A stretch of 64,000 bases of DNA, taken from Tilletia caries (Eukaryota; Basidiomycota; Exobasidiomycetes; Tilletiales; Tilletiaceae). Within the stretch, counting starts at the first letter, position 1; every line of letters starts with the position of its first letter. The stretch covers positions 372,001 to 436,000 of the forward strand of contig JALUTQ010000038.1 of assembly GCA_032718865.1 (NCBI GenBank). The letters run 5' to 3'. This document shows positions 1 to 10,688 of the stretch, in pieces. Both the position numbers and the translations under genes were made by a program. Below the pieces are notes generated by a model. It had not been told where the DNA came from, made no database searches, and was given only the letters and a program-made list of their open reading frames with translations.

Positions 1-520
1 GAAGGCCTTGAAGGACGAGCGCGTCGCGGCGCTGGTCGCTGCTGATGACATGGTTTTCTGTGGTGTGGGAGGTGGGAGGTGGGGATGTGCTTTGAGGAGC
101 GTAAACTTCGCAGGGGCGGTTGGGGCTGAGGAGACGTGGGCCTGGAGCAGTCGAACTGGGGACGATTGGGAAGGCGAGAGAGGGGGAGCGGCTGGCCTGC
201 AAAAAAGAGCGAGCAGAACTGTCGAAGGGCAGGTGGATGAGATGGAAGTAGTCAGTGCTGTCTGGACTATGGAGCCGTCAAATTGTGGGTGGGGTTGAGC
301 GGCGACTGGCGGAGTCATCCCAGCAAAATAAGCGCACGGACTTCGCCCAGCTCATCACACAGCGCATCAACAGCACCCAACGGCGCGACTCTCATTTTGC
401 AAGACAGGGAAGAAGAATAACGAATGAATGTAATGGATGGATTGTACGATGGACCTGCCAGGATTAGCCTGCAATACACGTCCACTCCCGCGGGCCTCTT
501 CTCCAAAGGAGACTTGCCCC
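1..520. other. Left-edge stretch, possible end of a neighbouring gene
   Basis: No complete gene is visible here. From base 2 on the plus strand, about 20 codons (KALKDERVAALVAADD and on) look coding in composition and could be the last exon of a gene lying to the left, but no conserved motif or clear splice site supports this. The remainder is the 3' flank of ILV3. Confidence 0.25.
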
Positions 521-2871
521 TCACAAGTCGGTAACGCATCTGGACGGAGAGAGCGAAGGAACGAAGAAGCATCAGCATGCGAAGCGGGACTCGGGTATCG
601 CAAAACAGAAATGCCAGAATAAAGAAAAACTCACCCCAGACTCGCATTGCTCACGTTGCGCACATACTTGAGCAGATGCCCCGACGTAGCCTTGAGCGGC
701 AACGGCTTCCACGTAGATTTCCGCTCCTCCAGCTCGGCCGCACTCACACTGGTCACATCCAGCGTGTTCGTCTCCGCATCGATCAGGATGGTGTCGCCGT
801 CGCGTACGAGACCGATCGGCCCGCCTTCTTGTGCCTCGGGGACCTGTGGGGTTCGGGAACAAAGCGAGCATGGTGAGCGCCGTTGTTAGAGTACGATATG
901 AGAGAGAGAGAGAGCGGGAGGGAAGACAGACGTACCACATGTCCGATGACGAATCCGTGCGAACCACCACTGAAGCGACCGTCAGTCAGACAGGCCACGT
1001 CCATCCCCAGCCCAGCGCCCATAATTAGACTGGTCGGCTTGAGCATCTCCGGCATGCCCGGGCCCGCCTTAGGACCCTTGTACCGGAGCACCACCACGGT
1101 CTTCTCGCCCTTCTTGAGCTCGCCCTTCTCGACAGCCTCGACGAAGCTTTCTTCGGTGTCAAAGCAGCGCGCTTTACCCTCGAAGCGGAGGCCTTCCTTT
1201 CCTGTGATCTTGGCCACCGCTCCACCGGGGGCGAGGTTGCCCTTGAGGATGCGGATGTGGCCGGAGGCTTTGAGAGGCTTGTTCACCGGTCGGACGACGT
1301 CCTGGTTCATGGAGGAGAGGGTGCCGCGTTCGTGTGTCCAGCGATCGACATTCTCGGCCAGGGTCTTTCCGGTGACGGTGATGTGCTCTCCCTTCATAAG
1401 CTTGTTCTCGATGAGGTAGTGGATGATGGTGGGGATGCCGTTGATCCTCTTGAAGACGTCCTCCATCACGTACTTGCCTGATGGCTTGAGATCGGCGAGG
1501 AAGGGAGTCCTGTCGCTGATGGTTTGGAAGTCGTCGATGGTGAGCTTGACGCCGACGCTGTGGGCGATTGCGATGAGGTGGAGGACGACATTGGTGGAAC
1601 CACCGAGAGCCATGGTGAGGGCCTGGAGATAAAAATACAAAGAGGGTGAGCACTTGAGGAAAAAGAGTGACGCCCTACCCTCACCTGCTCCGGATGGAAC
1701 TCACGATGGCATCCTCGAAAGCAGAGCGGGTCATGATGTCGCGGGGTCGGATGTTCTTCTCGAGAATGTTGCGGAGAGCCTGTCCAACTTCGTCACACTC
1801 CCCGTGCTTCTCTGGGTATTCCGCAGGGAAAGAAGAGGAGCCTGGAAGGGTCATGCCCAGTGCCTCAGCGCACGAGGCAATGGTGTTGGCAGCTGCGACA
1901 ATAGGGAACAAGAGAACGCGCAAAGGGGGGGTGAGCTTTCATATGCTGCACCTAGAGCACTACAGCCTTTCGTCTGAGATATGCCGAGAGAAGACGCACT
2001 GTACATTCCACCGCAAGCGCCGGGACCGGGGCATGAATTCCTGACGATGTCGTAACGCTTGCGCTCGGCATCGGGCGTGCCTCCCTCGGCGAGGTACTGG
2101 CCGTAGGACTGGAAGGCGGAGACAATGTCGAGGGCCTGGCCTGGTGTGCTTGCGCATGAGCCGGGGCGGATGGTGCCTCCGTAGACCATGATGCCCGGTC
2201 GGTTGAGCCGGCCGAGGGCGATGAGCACACCAGGCATGTTCTGAGGAGGGACACAATAAATGCGCATGTATTGAGATATTTTGAGGGAAAGCAAGGAGAC
2301 AGGAAAGGGAGGCATGGTTGGCGCAACGCACCTTGTCACAGCCGGGGATGACGACGGCGCCATCGAGCCAGTGTCCGCCCATGACGGATTCGACGCTGTC
2401 TGCGATGAGGTCTCGACTGGGGAGGGAGTAGCTCATGCCGTCGGTTCCCATGCTGATACCATCGGAGACGCCGACGGTGCCGTACTTGTATCCGGTCATG
2501 CCGGCCTTGTGTACGCTCTCCTTGATGCGATCTGCGAGACCGAGCAAGTGAGCGTTGCAGGGGTTTCCCTCGTACCAGACGGCTCCGATGCCGATCATAG
2601 CCCGTTGGAGGTCCTTTTCGTCGTCGATGCCGTCGGTGGCGTAGAGCATGGCCTGGGAGGCGCCCTGGTCCTTGGGGCGGGTGATGACTCGGGAGTACTG
2701 GTTGAGGTCGCCGATGGATCCGCGTTCATGCTGCTGCTGGAGTTGCTGTGCTGTTGGTGCTATTGAGGAGGAAGCGGTTGCGGAGAAGAGACGTGCTCCT
2801 GCTGCGGCGCGTGCTGAGGTGCGAGCGAACATGCGCCGCGATGAGGCCGAGGACAGCGCGGACAGTGACAT
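521..2871 (-). CDS. ILV3: Dihydroxy-acid dehydratase, mitochondrial
   Basis: Third enzyme of the common valine/isoleucine/leucine pathway: dehydrates 2,3-dihydroxy acids to 2-keto acids using an Fe-S cluster, in mitochondria. Six exons read from the right: 2871-2332, 2240-2000, 1892-1705, 1622-936, 843-635, 539-521, together 1884 nt, 627 aa. Residues 1-37 are rich in Ser, Ala and Arg, as in a mitochondrial presequence. The cluster-binding cysteine regions are visible (NPCNAH, PGCDKN across intron 1, [11 protein letters not shown]), followed by [10 protein letters not shown] and the C-terminal signature [20 protein letters not shown], which forms only when intron 4 is removed. The last exon is 19 nt and gives the ending GCVTDL, close to other fungal ILV3 proteins. 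Full length, no frame break. Confidence 0.95.
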
Positions 2872-3416
2872 ACTTCGGTGCTGAAGGAGTGGGGGAGAGC
2901 AGCGTATATGTAGATGAGCTCAAGGAGTAAATAGTGAGGACTAAGGAGCAAGGACAGGGTGTGGAGAGAGCGAGTCAGAAGGAAGCCATTTCCAAGTCAG
3001 TGATCATGACTCCAACTTTTCTTTCTTCTTGATCCGGCATTTGACATTTCCCGGATGCCGGGTGCCGGGTGCACGGGCCGGAATGCGCCGACAATCAAGA
3101 CGCGAGTCGTGTCTGACGGATGTAACAAAGGTCAGCCGCGGAGTCTTGAGTCTACGAGTATTGAGATGTGTCTGTGCTGTGATCATGATCGACACGCGTC
3201 GCGCGCACGGTGCACGCGACCGTGTGTGGAAGATCTTTTCACGAGTGCGGCAGACTCGTCCTGACTCCTCTCTTCCACACTCTTGGAGCTCCGCAGACAG
3301 ACACATCAAGGTCTTCTGCTACGCTAGCTTTTCTTTGCAGCAACACCTCAAGAGTTCCTTCGCACTACTTTTCTCTATTCCTTTTTCTTCCCCAAAGAGC
3401 AGCTTAAGCTCACAGG
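2872..3416. other. Intergenic: ILV3 upstream region and 5' flank of the DIRS-like element
   Basis: Holds the ILV3 promoter side on the left and the 5' flank of the retrotransposon gag frame on the right. A pyrimidine-rich stretch (3346-3395) precedes the gag ATG. I looked for a terminal repeat matching 8427-8894 and could not establish one, so the 5' limit of the element is unknown. Confidence 0.4.
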
Positions 3417-5255
3417 ATGGCCATTGGCAAAGGATCGAAGGGTCGTGCCCTCTCATCAAGCCCGGCGGAGGAGGAGATCGTCAATCTTCAGCGGCGTCTC
3501 CTGGCAAGCCAACCCTTGGCCTCTGCCCCGACATCCACATCGGCTTCGGCTTCTATCCGGGCGCCATCACAGGCTCCTCAACAACCTTCGACAAGCAGCC
3601 GGCCACAGCTTCGGTCTGCTCTGTCCGGTCCCGCCTCCTCTGCGGCGCTCAAGTCCTCGACCGCGGGACCAATCCCTTCTTCGGGTGTCGACCACGACTC
3701 GGTGGTCGCCCGGCAGCAGGTCATCGCAGAGATGCTGCAAGAGGCCGAGGATCCTCGTCCCGTCCAAGGCAAGACATCCTCAAAGGGCAAGGCCCGTCGA
3801 GTTTCGCCACGACCGGAACATCAACCAGCGTCCTCGGCTCCCGATAATCACCGACCGGTGACACCGCCCAGTGGCCTGCACCAAGCTCACATCGACTTGA
3901 TCGGACACTTCGAGAGGCTCTCTCCCCGGTCGAAGGTCGAATGGCTGATGCAGGGCGGTTCGGACAACAAGGATGGGAGCAAGGTGGAGCCTCCGGCTCA
4001 GGCTGCCGCTGTCGCCAACCCATACCGTCAACGCCGTTCCCAAGACCGTTCTCCATCGCGCCCACAGCCTCAGGAACAGCCGCCGGTCCTCAAGAGACCT
4101 TTCTATGTTTCCCCGGATGGCTTCCCGGTGGCGCACAAGAGGGCCAAGGTCGAGGACGACCCGCTTCCGGCTAGGTTCGAAAGCCAACGTCAGCAACCCG
4201 CTACACACAGTGGCCCACCGCAATCGGCGTGGGTCGACGACGATGACGACGAGTGGCTTGGTTCGAGCACCGTCCCCCACAACTCGGTCCTCAAGCGCCT
4301 GGCGAATGCCGAGCTAATCCCCCTCTGGCATTTTACGGAGGAAGGGATGCTCTCCGGCCATGCTCGCGGTACGAAGACCAAGGAGCTCCCGGAATCCCTC
4401 AGCGGGATGCTGGACTCGGTCGCCAAGTCCGCGGCGCTACCAGAGCCAAAGCGCCAAGACGCCGACCTCTCGTTGCCGGAGATGTGGGCGGCCGCCAACA
4501 ACATGCTCATGTACATGGCTATCGTAGCCAATGACGCGGTCGACCCGGACAAGAAGAGCCTCCTCTATCAAGAGAGAGACGGTTGGCGGAAGGCGTTCAA
4601 TGAGATCTTCAATCACAACCTCGTGATGGAAGACCCGGTGAAGAACTGGCCGACGCTGGCGGAGTATGTCGACAACATCCGCAAGAAAATATACCTCCGA
4701 CCGGTCGGATCCCGGATCAAGCCTTTCGGGATTCGAGACAAGCTATTCCGCTCGATCAGTGACACGGTCCAGAAGCGAACGGCCGCGGCGGAGCTCTCGG
4801 CCACCATTCAGTCGGCATCGGCAGCCGCTGTCGCCGCGGCCCAAGCGGCCATACATGCCCAGCTCGCCTCCAGCAGCAAGCAGTCGTCCTCGGGAGCTGC
4901 GTCGGGCTCGGGTGGCGGTGGTTCCTCATCCAAGAAGTCGAAGCCCTTTCGGTCAGACCCCTCGTCGCAACCCGCGCGAAGGGGGGTCACTGGCTGCATC
5001 ATCTGCGGGGTTGTCGACGCGAACCACAAGTACAAATCCTGTACTGGAGCTCCAAAAGGGCACGACGCCCACGCCAAGCGAGACAAGGACGGAAACATTG
5101 TCCGACGCTCCGACGGCAGCACCATCTGCCATCAGTTCAACCTCACCGGCTGCAAGCAATCCAACTGCGGCAAGGGACGTCACGAGTGCAGTGTCTGCGG
5201 CGACACCGGGCACAAAGCCTCCGCTTGCTCCCGTCTCGAGTCCTCTCCGCAGTGA
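3417..5255 (+). CDS. Gag-like protein of the DIRS-like element
   Basis: A 612-aa open frame. Residues 1-270 are low-complexity, rich in Ser, Pro, Gln and Ala. A middle block (about residues 280-470) is predicted globular, starting near the acidic DDDDDEWLG. The C-terminal end carries Cys/His clusters (CIICG at about 522, then CHQFNLTGCKQSNCGKGRH, then CSVCGDTGHKASAC), the last being a CCHC-type zinc knuckle expected to bind element RNA. The frame overlaps the start of the RT frame, which continues in the next reading frame from about 5190. I chose the ATG at 3417 because it opens the frame just after a pyrimidine-rich leader; no other start evidence is visible. Confidence 0.8.
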   Translation: MAIGKGSKGRALSSSPAEEEIVNLQRRLLASQPLASAPTSTSASASIRAPSQAPQQPSTSSRPQLRSALSGPASSAALKSSTAGPIPSSGVDHDSVVARQQVIAEMLQEAEDPRPVQGKTSSKGKARRVSPRPEHQPASSAPDNHRPVTPPSGLHQAHIDLIGHFERLSPRSKVEWLMQGGSDNKDGSKVEPPAQAAAVANPYRQRRSQDRSPSRPQPQEQPPVLKRPFYVSPDGFPVAHKRAKVEDDPLPARFESQRQQPATHSGPPQSAWVDDDDDEWLGSSTVPHNSVLKRLANAELIPLWHFTEEGMLSGHARGTKTKELPESLSGMLDSVAKSAALPEPKRQDADLSLPEMWAAANNMLMYMAIVANDAVDPDKKSLLYQERDGWRKAFNEIFNHNLVMEDPVKNWPTLAEYVDNIRKKIYLRPVGSRIKPFGIRDKLFRSISDTVQKRTAAAELSATIQSASAAAVAAAQAAIHAQLASSSKQSSSGAASGSGGGGSSSKKSKPFRSDPSSQPARRGVTGCIICGVVDANHKYKSCTGAPKGHDAHAKRDKDGNIVRRSDGSTICHQFNLTGCKQSNCGKGRHECSVCGDTGHKASACSRLESSPQ

Positions 5256-7165
5256 GGGGTTCAAGGCGCTGCTCGACAAACACAATCTGCTGTCGGCCTT
5301 CCTAGAGTTGATGGAAGGCCTGGAGAATGGATTCAACTTCGGAATTCCCCCGATCACGGTCACAAGGACGCCTCCGAACCACAAGTCGGCGACCTCGGAC
5401 CTCAAGACTCTCAACTCGGCCATCGAAAAGGAGATCGGATTGGGGAGGGCCTGCGGGCCTTATACGAAGGAGGAGGTCGAGGACCTCATCGGGCCTTTCC
5501 AGACATCACCGCTGGGATTGGTACCGAAGCCGAACGGCAAGTGGAGGATGGTACAAGACTTTAGCTATCCACGGAAGGGCGACTATCCGGCAATCAACAA
5601 CTACATCGCGTCCGATGAGTTCGTCTGCGCCTGGCATGGCTACTGGGACTTTATAGACCTGGTGAGTTTTTCCTTTCTTCCCCTGTTTCCGTTGTCGGTC
5701 TCGCTCGAGTCGACTTGGGTTCGGTGGACTTGTGTACCGATGGGTCACAGCTGGTGTGTCGGTTGACCACCATCCCTGAGTGCCGTTCGGCCTCGGTGGG
5801 GCGCGCGCATGTCGGTCGGCTGCCCCGTCTTCTCTGTCTGGCGTTCGCCGACGGAGGGCCATTGGGCCTTGGGGGGGTCTGGCGTTCGCCGACCCCGGTG
5901 ACGGTACACGGTGCTGGTCCTCCCTTTTCTCACACGTCGTTCGACTGTGCTGACTTCTGTTTCTCCTCGTCCACAGGCGCGCTTCATGCCGCCGGGCTCG
6001 CTGGCTGCAATGGCAGATGCGAGTGAGGCTTTCCGGGCCGTGGGGGGGGGCGGCCAAGGATCAGTGGCCAGGCCTCGTGATCCTGGCGCCCTCGGGATGG
6101 TTGATCATCGACACGAGGCTCCCGTTCGGGTTGGCCTCGGCGACAGGGGTGTGGGGCTCGGTAGCCGATGCCACCCTCGCCATCATCCATGCCCATTTCG
6201 ACACGGAGGTTGGCCTACGGGCCGTGAAATGGGTGGACGACTTTGTGTTCATGAAGCCCCCGTCTTCCAACCTGCTGCTCAACGATGTGCTCGCGGTCAC
6301 GGAGCCCCTGGGTTTTCCGTGGCACCCGGAGAAGAGGTCCGAATTCGCCAGCGAGGTCCGATACCTTGGCTTCGAGTTCAACGTCCACACCTTCGTCGTC
6401 ATGCTTCCGGAAGACAAGGCGGCGAAGTATCGGGAGCGAGTACTGCCCTTCACCAAGTCGGGCCACGTCCGCCTCAAGGACGTCGAGCGGGTCTTCGGGT
6501 GCCTCCAGCACATCATAATCATGGCCAGAGACCTGGGCCCTCACCTCGCTGACTTCGCAGAGTTCCTCGGCGTCTTCGACCGCGACGACCTGTTCCAGCA
6601 CAGGTTCATCCCGGCGAGAGTCCAGGACGAGGCCAAGGTATGGCTGAAGGCCCTCGGCTCCCCCCTGCGCAGAAGCTTTGCTGCTCCGGGCCCGCCGTTC
6701 CCACACGACATCTTCGTGGACGCGTCGACGGAGTGGGGCATCGGGATTACAAGTGGTGATCGATGGGCGGCCTACAAGTCCCGACCTGGCTGGCAGCAAG
6801 AGTCTCGCCAGATCCTGTGGGCGGAGGCCGTCGCCCTCGAGTTCGGTCTCCTCGTCGCCATCGAGATGGGCGGGGCCGGTCACTCGATCTTAATCCACAG
6901 CGATAATCAAGGTGTCATCGGTGCCTTTCGCTTCGGACGGTGCCGGGGTCGACAGGCCAACACGGTCCTGAAAAGGATCGTCAACCTCGAGCGCGCTCAC
7001 AAGTTTGAGCTGCGCATCAAGTACGTGCCAACGGCCATCAACCCGGCCGACGGTCCTTCCCGGGGGGAGTGTCCTCCTGGGCCCATGCTTCCCACCTTCA
7101 ACATCCCAGCCCCCGTCCAACCGTTCCTTGATGACGTACGGGGGGCTCAACCAAGTGCTCAATGA
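5190..7165 (+). CDS. Reverse transcriptase and RNase H of the DIRS-like element
   Basis: Copies element RNA into DNA. First part: frame 1 to 5661, with GFNFGIPP and PLGLVPKPNGKWRMVQDFSYP, the fingers region of DIRS-type RTs. A GTGAGT donor at 5662 and a CCACAG acceptor ending at 5976 remove 315 nt and restore FIDL/ARFMPPGSLAAMADASEAFRAV, which holds the motif A aspartate. A run of nine G then shifts the frame; in the frame from about 6045 come LPFGLASATGVWG and WVDDFVF (the motif C Asp pair). RNase H follows with its acidic residues in FVDAS, WAEAVALEFG, HSDNQGV and NPADGPSR. The exact start is unknown. The G-run break may be a sequencing error or a real lesion. Confidence 0.8.
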
Positions 7166-8426
7166 GCACCGGGCGGTGGAAAAGAGGACGAGGGCTTCGT
7201 CGTCGGTCGCGGGGGCGCCAATATCGACGAGGCCACCAGCTCCGACTCCTTTCTTTCCCCCAGCAATCCGTGGCGCCACTGATGAGCTGCCATCGCACGT
7301 TGCCATCTGCGAAGAGCGTTACATTACGGCAGCCAATCGGATCTTTCGGTGGGCCCCTTCGCTGGGCCCAGCTTCTTCTCTCTCGACTTCTTCCGGTTTC
7401 GATTTCGACCCTTCTGGCCTCATGCGGGGCTCGGTCAACGAGGTGCTGGAGTTCTCCCTCGAGGAGTCTACATGCACCTCGTACAGTACCGGCATCATCA
7501 AGTTATGTTCCTTCTGTGACTCTGCCGGCATCCCAATCCAGGACCGGTGTCCACCGTCAAGTGGACTTCTCCTCGCGTTCGTCTCTTCTTTCGTCGCTAA
7601 AATACGGGCCGACACGGCCAAGAAGTACCTGGGTGCCGTGGCGACTTGGCATCGGCTGTGGGGGCACGACTGGGTAATCTTTCCCCAGGTCACCTATGCC
7701 CTCCGAGGACTCAAGCACTTCCAACCTCCGGCCAACGACTTACGGCCTCCGATCCTTGCGGCGCATCTGCACGCCGTCAAGGCGCATCTCAATATCGACT
7801 CTGATCCTCTTCACGCCGCAGTGTGGGCGTGTTCCCTTTTCTCTTGGTGGGCGGTCTGTCGACTCGGGGAGGCAACGTCTCCTTCCACACCAGCATTCAC
7901 GCCTTCTCACAACGCAACGCGAGCCTCGATCCAGTCACACCGTCAAATCCTGAACGGCAAGGAGATCATACGTGTCAATCTGCCGTGGACGAAGACGACT
8001 AAGGAAAAAGGTCAACAGAAACACATCGTCAAGGTCGGTGGGGCCCTCTGCCCTGTCGAAGCCTTCGACAACCATCTCCGGCTCTCTCCTGTTCCGGTCC
8101 ACGAGCTCGCTACCACTGCTCTCTTCGCTTTCCGCTCATCATCGATGCCTGGTTCAACACTTGTTCTCCCACTTTCCAAGACCAAGTTCCTCGCAACCTT
8201 TAACGCTGCCCTCGTCCGGTCCGGCCAGGAGGCCTTCCAGGGACATTCCTTCCGCATCGGCGGTGCCACGATGTACTGGCATACAGGAACGGACGTCAAG
8301 TCAATCAAGCTCATTGGCGGATGGACGGGGAACTCGGTCCTCAAATACCTTCGGGAATATGCGCGCGGGCTTCTACCGGCGCACGAGCGCGCAGCGGCGG
8401 CCATTGCTGAGGCCGCCCCGACGTGA
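7131..8426 (+). CDS. Tyrosine recombinase of the DIRS-like element
   Basis: A 431-aa frame overlapping the end of the RT frame by 35 nt. Tyrosine recombinases cut and rejoin DNA through a covalent 3'-phosphotyrosine; in DIRS-type elements they insert the circular cDNA. Visible catalytic features are the first Arg in AVCRLGEATS, the His-x-x-Arg box in GHSFRIGGAT, the Trp of GGWTGN and the Tyr region KYLREYAR. The N-terminal half (EFSLEESTCTSYSTGI onward) fits a SAM-like DNA-binding core. ATG 7131 is the first Met of the recombinase frame downstream of RNase H. Confidence 0.85.
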   Translation: MTYGGLNQVLNEHRAVEKRTRASSSVAGAPISTRPPAPTPFFPPAIRGATDELPSHVAICEERYITAANRIFRWAPSLGPASSLSTSSGFDFDPSGLMRGSVNEVLEFSLEESTCTSYSTGIIKLCSFCDSAGIPIQDRCPPSSGLLLAFVSSFVAKIRADTAKKYLGAVATWHRLWGHDWVIFPQVTYALRGLKHFQPPANDLRPPILAAHLHAVKAHLNIDSDPLHAAVWACSLFSWWAVCRLGEATSPSTPAFTPSHNATRASIQSHRQILNGKEIIRVNLPWTKTTKEKGQQKHIVKVGGALCPVEAFDNHLRLSPVPVHELATTALFAFRSSSMPGSTLVLPLSKTKFLATFNAALVRSGQEAFQGHSFRIGGATMYWHTGTDVKSIKLIGGWTGNSVLKYLREYARGLLPAHERAAAAIAEAAPT

Positions 8427-8894
8427 TCTCGTCGTTCTCCTTTCCTTTTCTCTCTGGTCTGCGTTTGCTTTCCTCCCCCTGGCATGTCGTTCGACTGCCC
8501 TAATGTCGAGATCGTTTGATGCTCTCCCAATTTCTCTGCAATCGAGCTGAGCTCACATGGCGGTCGCCTGTGAAGTATCTAATGCTCTGGATATGCGTGA
8601 AAGTAAGACCAATCCCTACGTGGGTAATGGTTTCGGCGGTGTCCCTTCAGAGTCCTTCCACCGGCGTCCCTCCTTTGTCGCGACTGACTTCGGGATTATG
8701 GGATGGTGGGAAGGCTCTCTTTTGGGACAGACTTGCCAGACCTCAGGGTCTTACACATGCACGTGTATCTAGGGATACTCGTTACTTCTATGACCTCTAG
8801 TAAACAGCTTCACACGCAGGCAGACTCAAGACGACCCTGGACTGACTGAAAGGGGTGTTCGTAAACATGGGAGTCTCCCCCATCTTCGCATTCA
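8427..8894. other. 3' flank of the DIRS-like element and upstream region of the LIM gene
   Basis: No convincing gene. The end of the retrotransposon and the promoter of the LIM gene must lie here. I see no clear repeat of the 5' flank and no strong motif. Confidence 0.4.
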
Positions 8895-9310
8895 ATGGCA
8901 GTCCCGACCTTCGCCTTCAGCAGCAGCAGCAGCGGCAGCAGTGCGCAGGGTGCGCGTCCTTTGCCACAGCTGCCGCCAGGACATCCAGCAGCTCCACCCC
9001 AAATACGAGGCCCTCTGCCCCACCCGCTGCCACAAGCTCAACCTCAACCTCAGCAGCATCAACATCAGCATCAGCATCAGCATCAGCATCAACAGCCACA
9101 GCAGTATCAGCAGCAGTATCAGCAATACCAGCAGCAATACCAGCAGCAGTACCAGCCTCATCAACAACATCCACAGCAGTATCAGCAGTATCAGTACCAT
9201 CAACATCCACAGCAGCAGCAGCAGCATCCACAGCAACAACAACATGCTCATCACCAACAGTATCAGCAACAGCAACAATATCAGCTACAATATCAGCAGC
9301 AGCAGCAACG

Positions 9311-9367
<57 letters not shown>

Positions 9368-9368
9368 C

Positions 9369-9402
<34 letters not shown>

Positions 9403-10260
9403 CTCTCCCGCAGATAAACTTCTCGGATCAGCCTCAGTCTCCGCCCCGCGCCCTGCCACAGGTACAACTACCACCACAGGTACAACTACCCCAATCTCCT
9501 CCCCGAATCCTTCCCCAGATCCAGTCCCCGCCGCCTCAACAACAGCACCAGCCGCCCCCGCCCCGTCTCCAGTTCGAACAACAACAAGAACCATCGCCGC
9601 CCCAACCCCAACCCCAACCCCCGAAAGCCAAACCCGCCGCGCAGCAGGCCCAGCATGCCCAGCCCCAATCTCAAACAAGCACAATCAGCACGGCCGACGG
9701 CTCCTCCTGCGGGTCCTGCAGCAAGCTCATCGTGGGCCGGGTGATCAACGCGATGAACGCGTTCTTCCACCCGGCCTGCTTCCGCTGTGCGCACTGCTCC
9801 GAATCGCTCGAACACGTCGCCTTCTTCGAACACGAGGGCAAGGCGTACTGCCATCTGGACTACCATGAGTTGTTCTCTACTCGGTGTTTTCACTGTCGGA
9901 CGCCCATTGTCGACGAGCGGTATATCACCATTAACGATCCGGATCTCGTCGGGGCTGGTGGGAAGGGCAAGTCGGCAGGCGGGGACGGGGACGGGGACGA
10001 GAGGGAGAAGGGCGGTGTAAGGAATTATCATGAGATGCATTTCTTCTGTGCCAACTGCGGCGATCCCTTCTTGGATCCGAACGCGGCGGGCAGCGTGGCG
10101 GGCGCGGACACGATGGCTAATCTGGTCATCGACGACGACGGACGGGTCCAGCATGGTGGGAAGGCCTTTGTTGTGCATAAGGGATATCCGTACTGCGAAG
10201 GCGTGAGTCTCTCCCCCCCAAACATTTCCCCAATCCCGCTCTTGTGAACTTGGCTCAACG

Positions 10261-10349
<89 letters not shown>

Positions 10350-10688
10350 GCACTGCCCTTCTTCACCAGTGCCACAACCGACTGCACAAACCGCGCTGCC
10401 GACGATGCAAGCAGCCGATCCTTACCGACGAGATCATCAACGCCCTCGGGCACAAGTGGCACCCGGACTGCTTCGTCTGCGAGAGCTGTCAGCGCCCATT
10501 CGAGAGTCCGAGCGTGTTCGTGAGCAAGGGCAAGGCGTATGATGAGCATTGCTGTGAGTTTATATCTAGATTACCCTTCTTCCATTACACCTTCGCTGGG
10601 GGGGTGGGGGGGAATTGTGCGCTGACCTTGCTTCTCCTCTCACTCTGACCCACCAACAGATAAGATCCTGTTGAGACAGTCGCTTTGA
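8895..10688 (+). CDS. LIM-domain protein with a polyglutamine region, paxillin-like
   Basis: Exons 8895-10202, 10370-10553, 10660-10688 give 506 aa. LIM domains are Cys/His double zinc fingers that dock cytoskeletal and signalling partners. Residues about 45-235 are Gln/Pro rich, with one run of about 18 glutamines encoded mostly by CAG near 9312-9363. Three LIM modules follow: LIM1 (CGSC to HLDYHE), LIM2 (CFHCRTP to YCEGCH, with a long insert rich in Gly, Asp and Lys), and LIM3 (CRRCKQP to DEHCYKI). LIM2 is completed across intron 1 and LIM3 across intron 2, confirming the splicing. The arrangement resembles fungal paxillin-like Pxl1, which acts at the division septum; that assignment is inference. 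Intron 1 contains a long CT microsatellite. Confidence 0.85.
10264..10347 (+). repeat. (CT)n microsatellite inside LIM gene intron 1
   Basis: About 84 bases of uninterrupted CT repeat lying 22 bases upstream of the 3' splice site used by exon 2. It occupies the position of the polypyrimidine tract. It also encodes dipeptide runs in spurious reading frames, which should be ignored. Confidence 0.95.

Larger units (their letters stand above)
3417..8426 (+). mobile_element. DIRS-like tyrosine-recombinase retrotransposon (gag, RT-RNase H, YR)
   Basis: Three coding blocks in the order gag, reverse transcriptase/RNase H, tyrosine recombinase, as in DIRS/Ngaro-type retroelements, which integrate with a recombinase rather than a DDE integrase. 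The limits given are those of the coding region; terminal repeats were not identified and no methyltransferase domain was seen. The RT block contains a probable spliceosomal intron (5662-5976) and one frame break at a run of nine G at about 6042-6050. Otherwise the frames are long and well conserved, so the copy may be young. It lies between ILV3 and the LIM gene without obviously damaging either. Confidence 0.85.

Noticed and set aside
3300..8894. Split direct or inverted terminal repeats of the DIRS-like element
   Set aside because: Short resemblances near 3290-3310 and 8725-8755 were too weak to support a repeat.
8892..9684. Long frames on both strands over the LIM gene repeat region (poly-Ala, poly-Ser, poly-Leu, poly-Val)
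   Set aside because: They are other-frame readings of the CAG/CAA repeat; the plus-strand polyglutamine frame alone leads into LIM domains.
10028..10549. Arg-Glu repeat protein on the minus strand
   Set aside because: Antisense reading of the intronic CT microsatellite.
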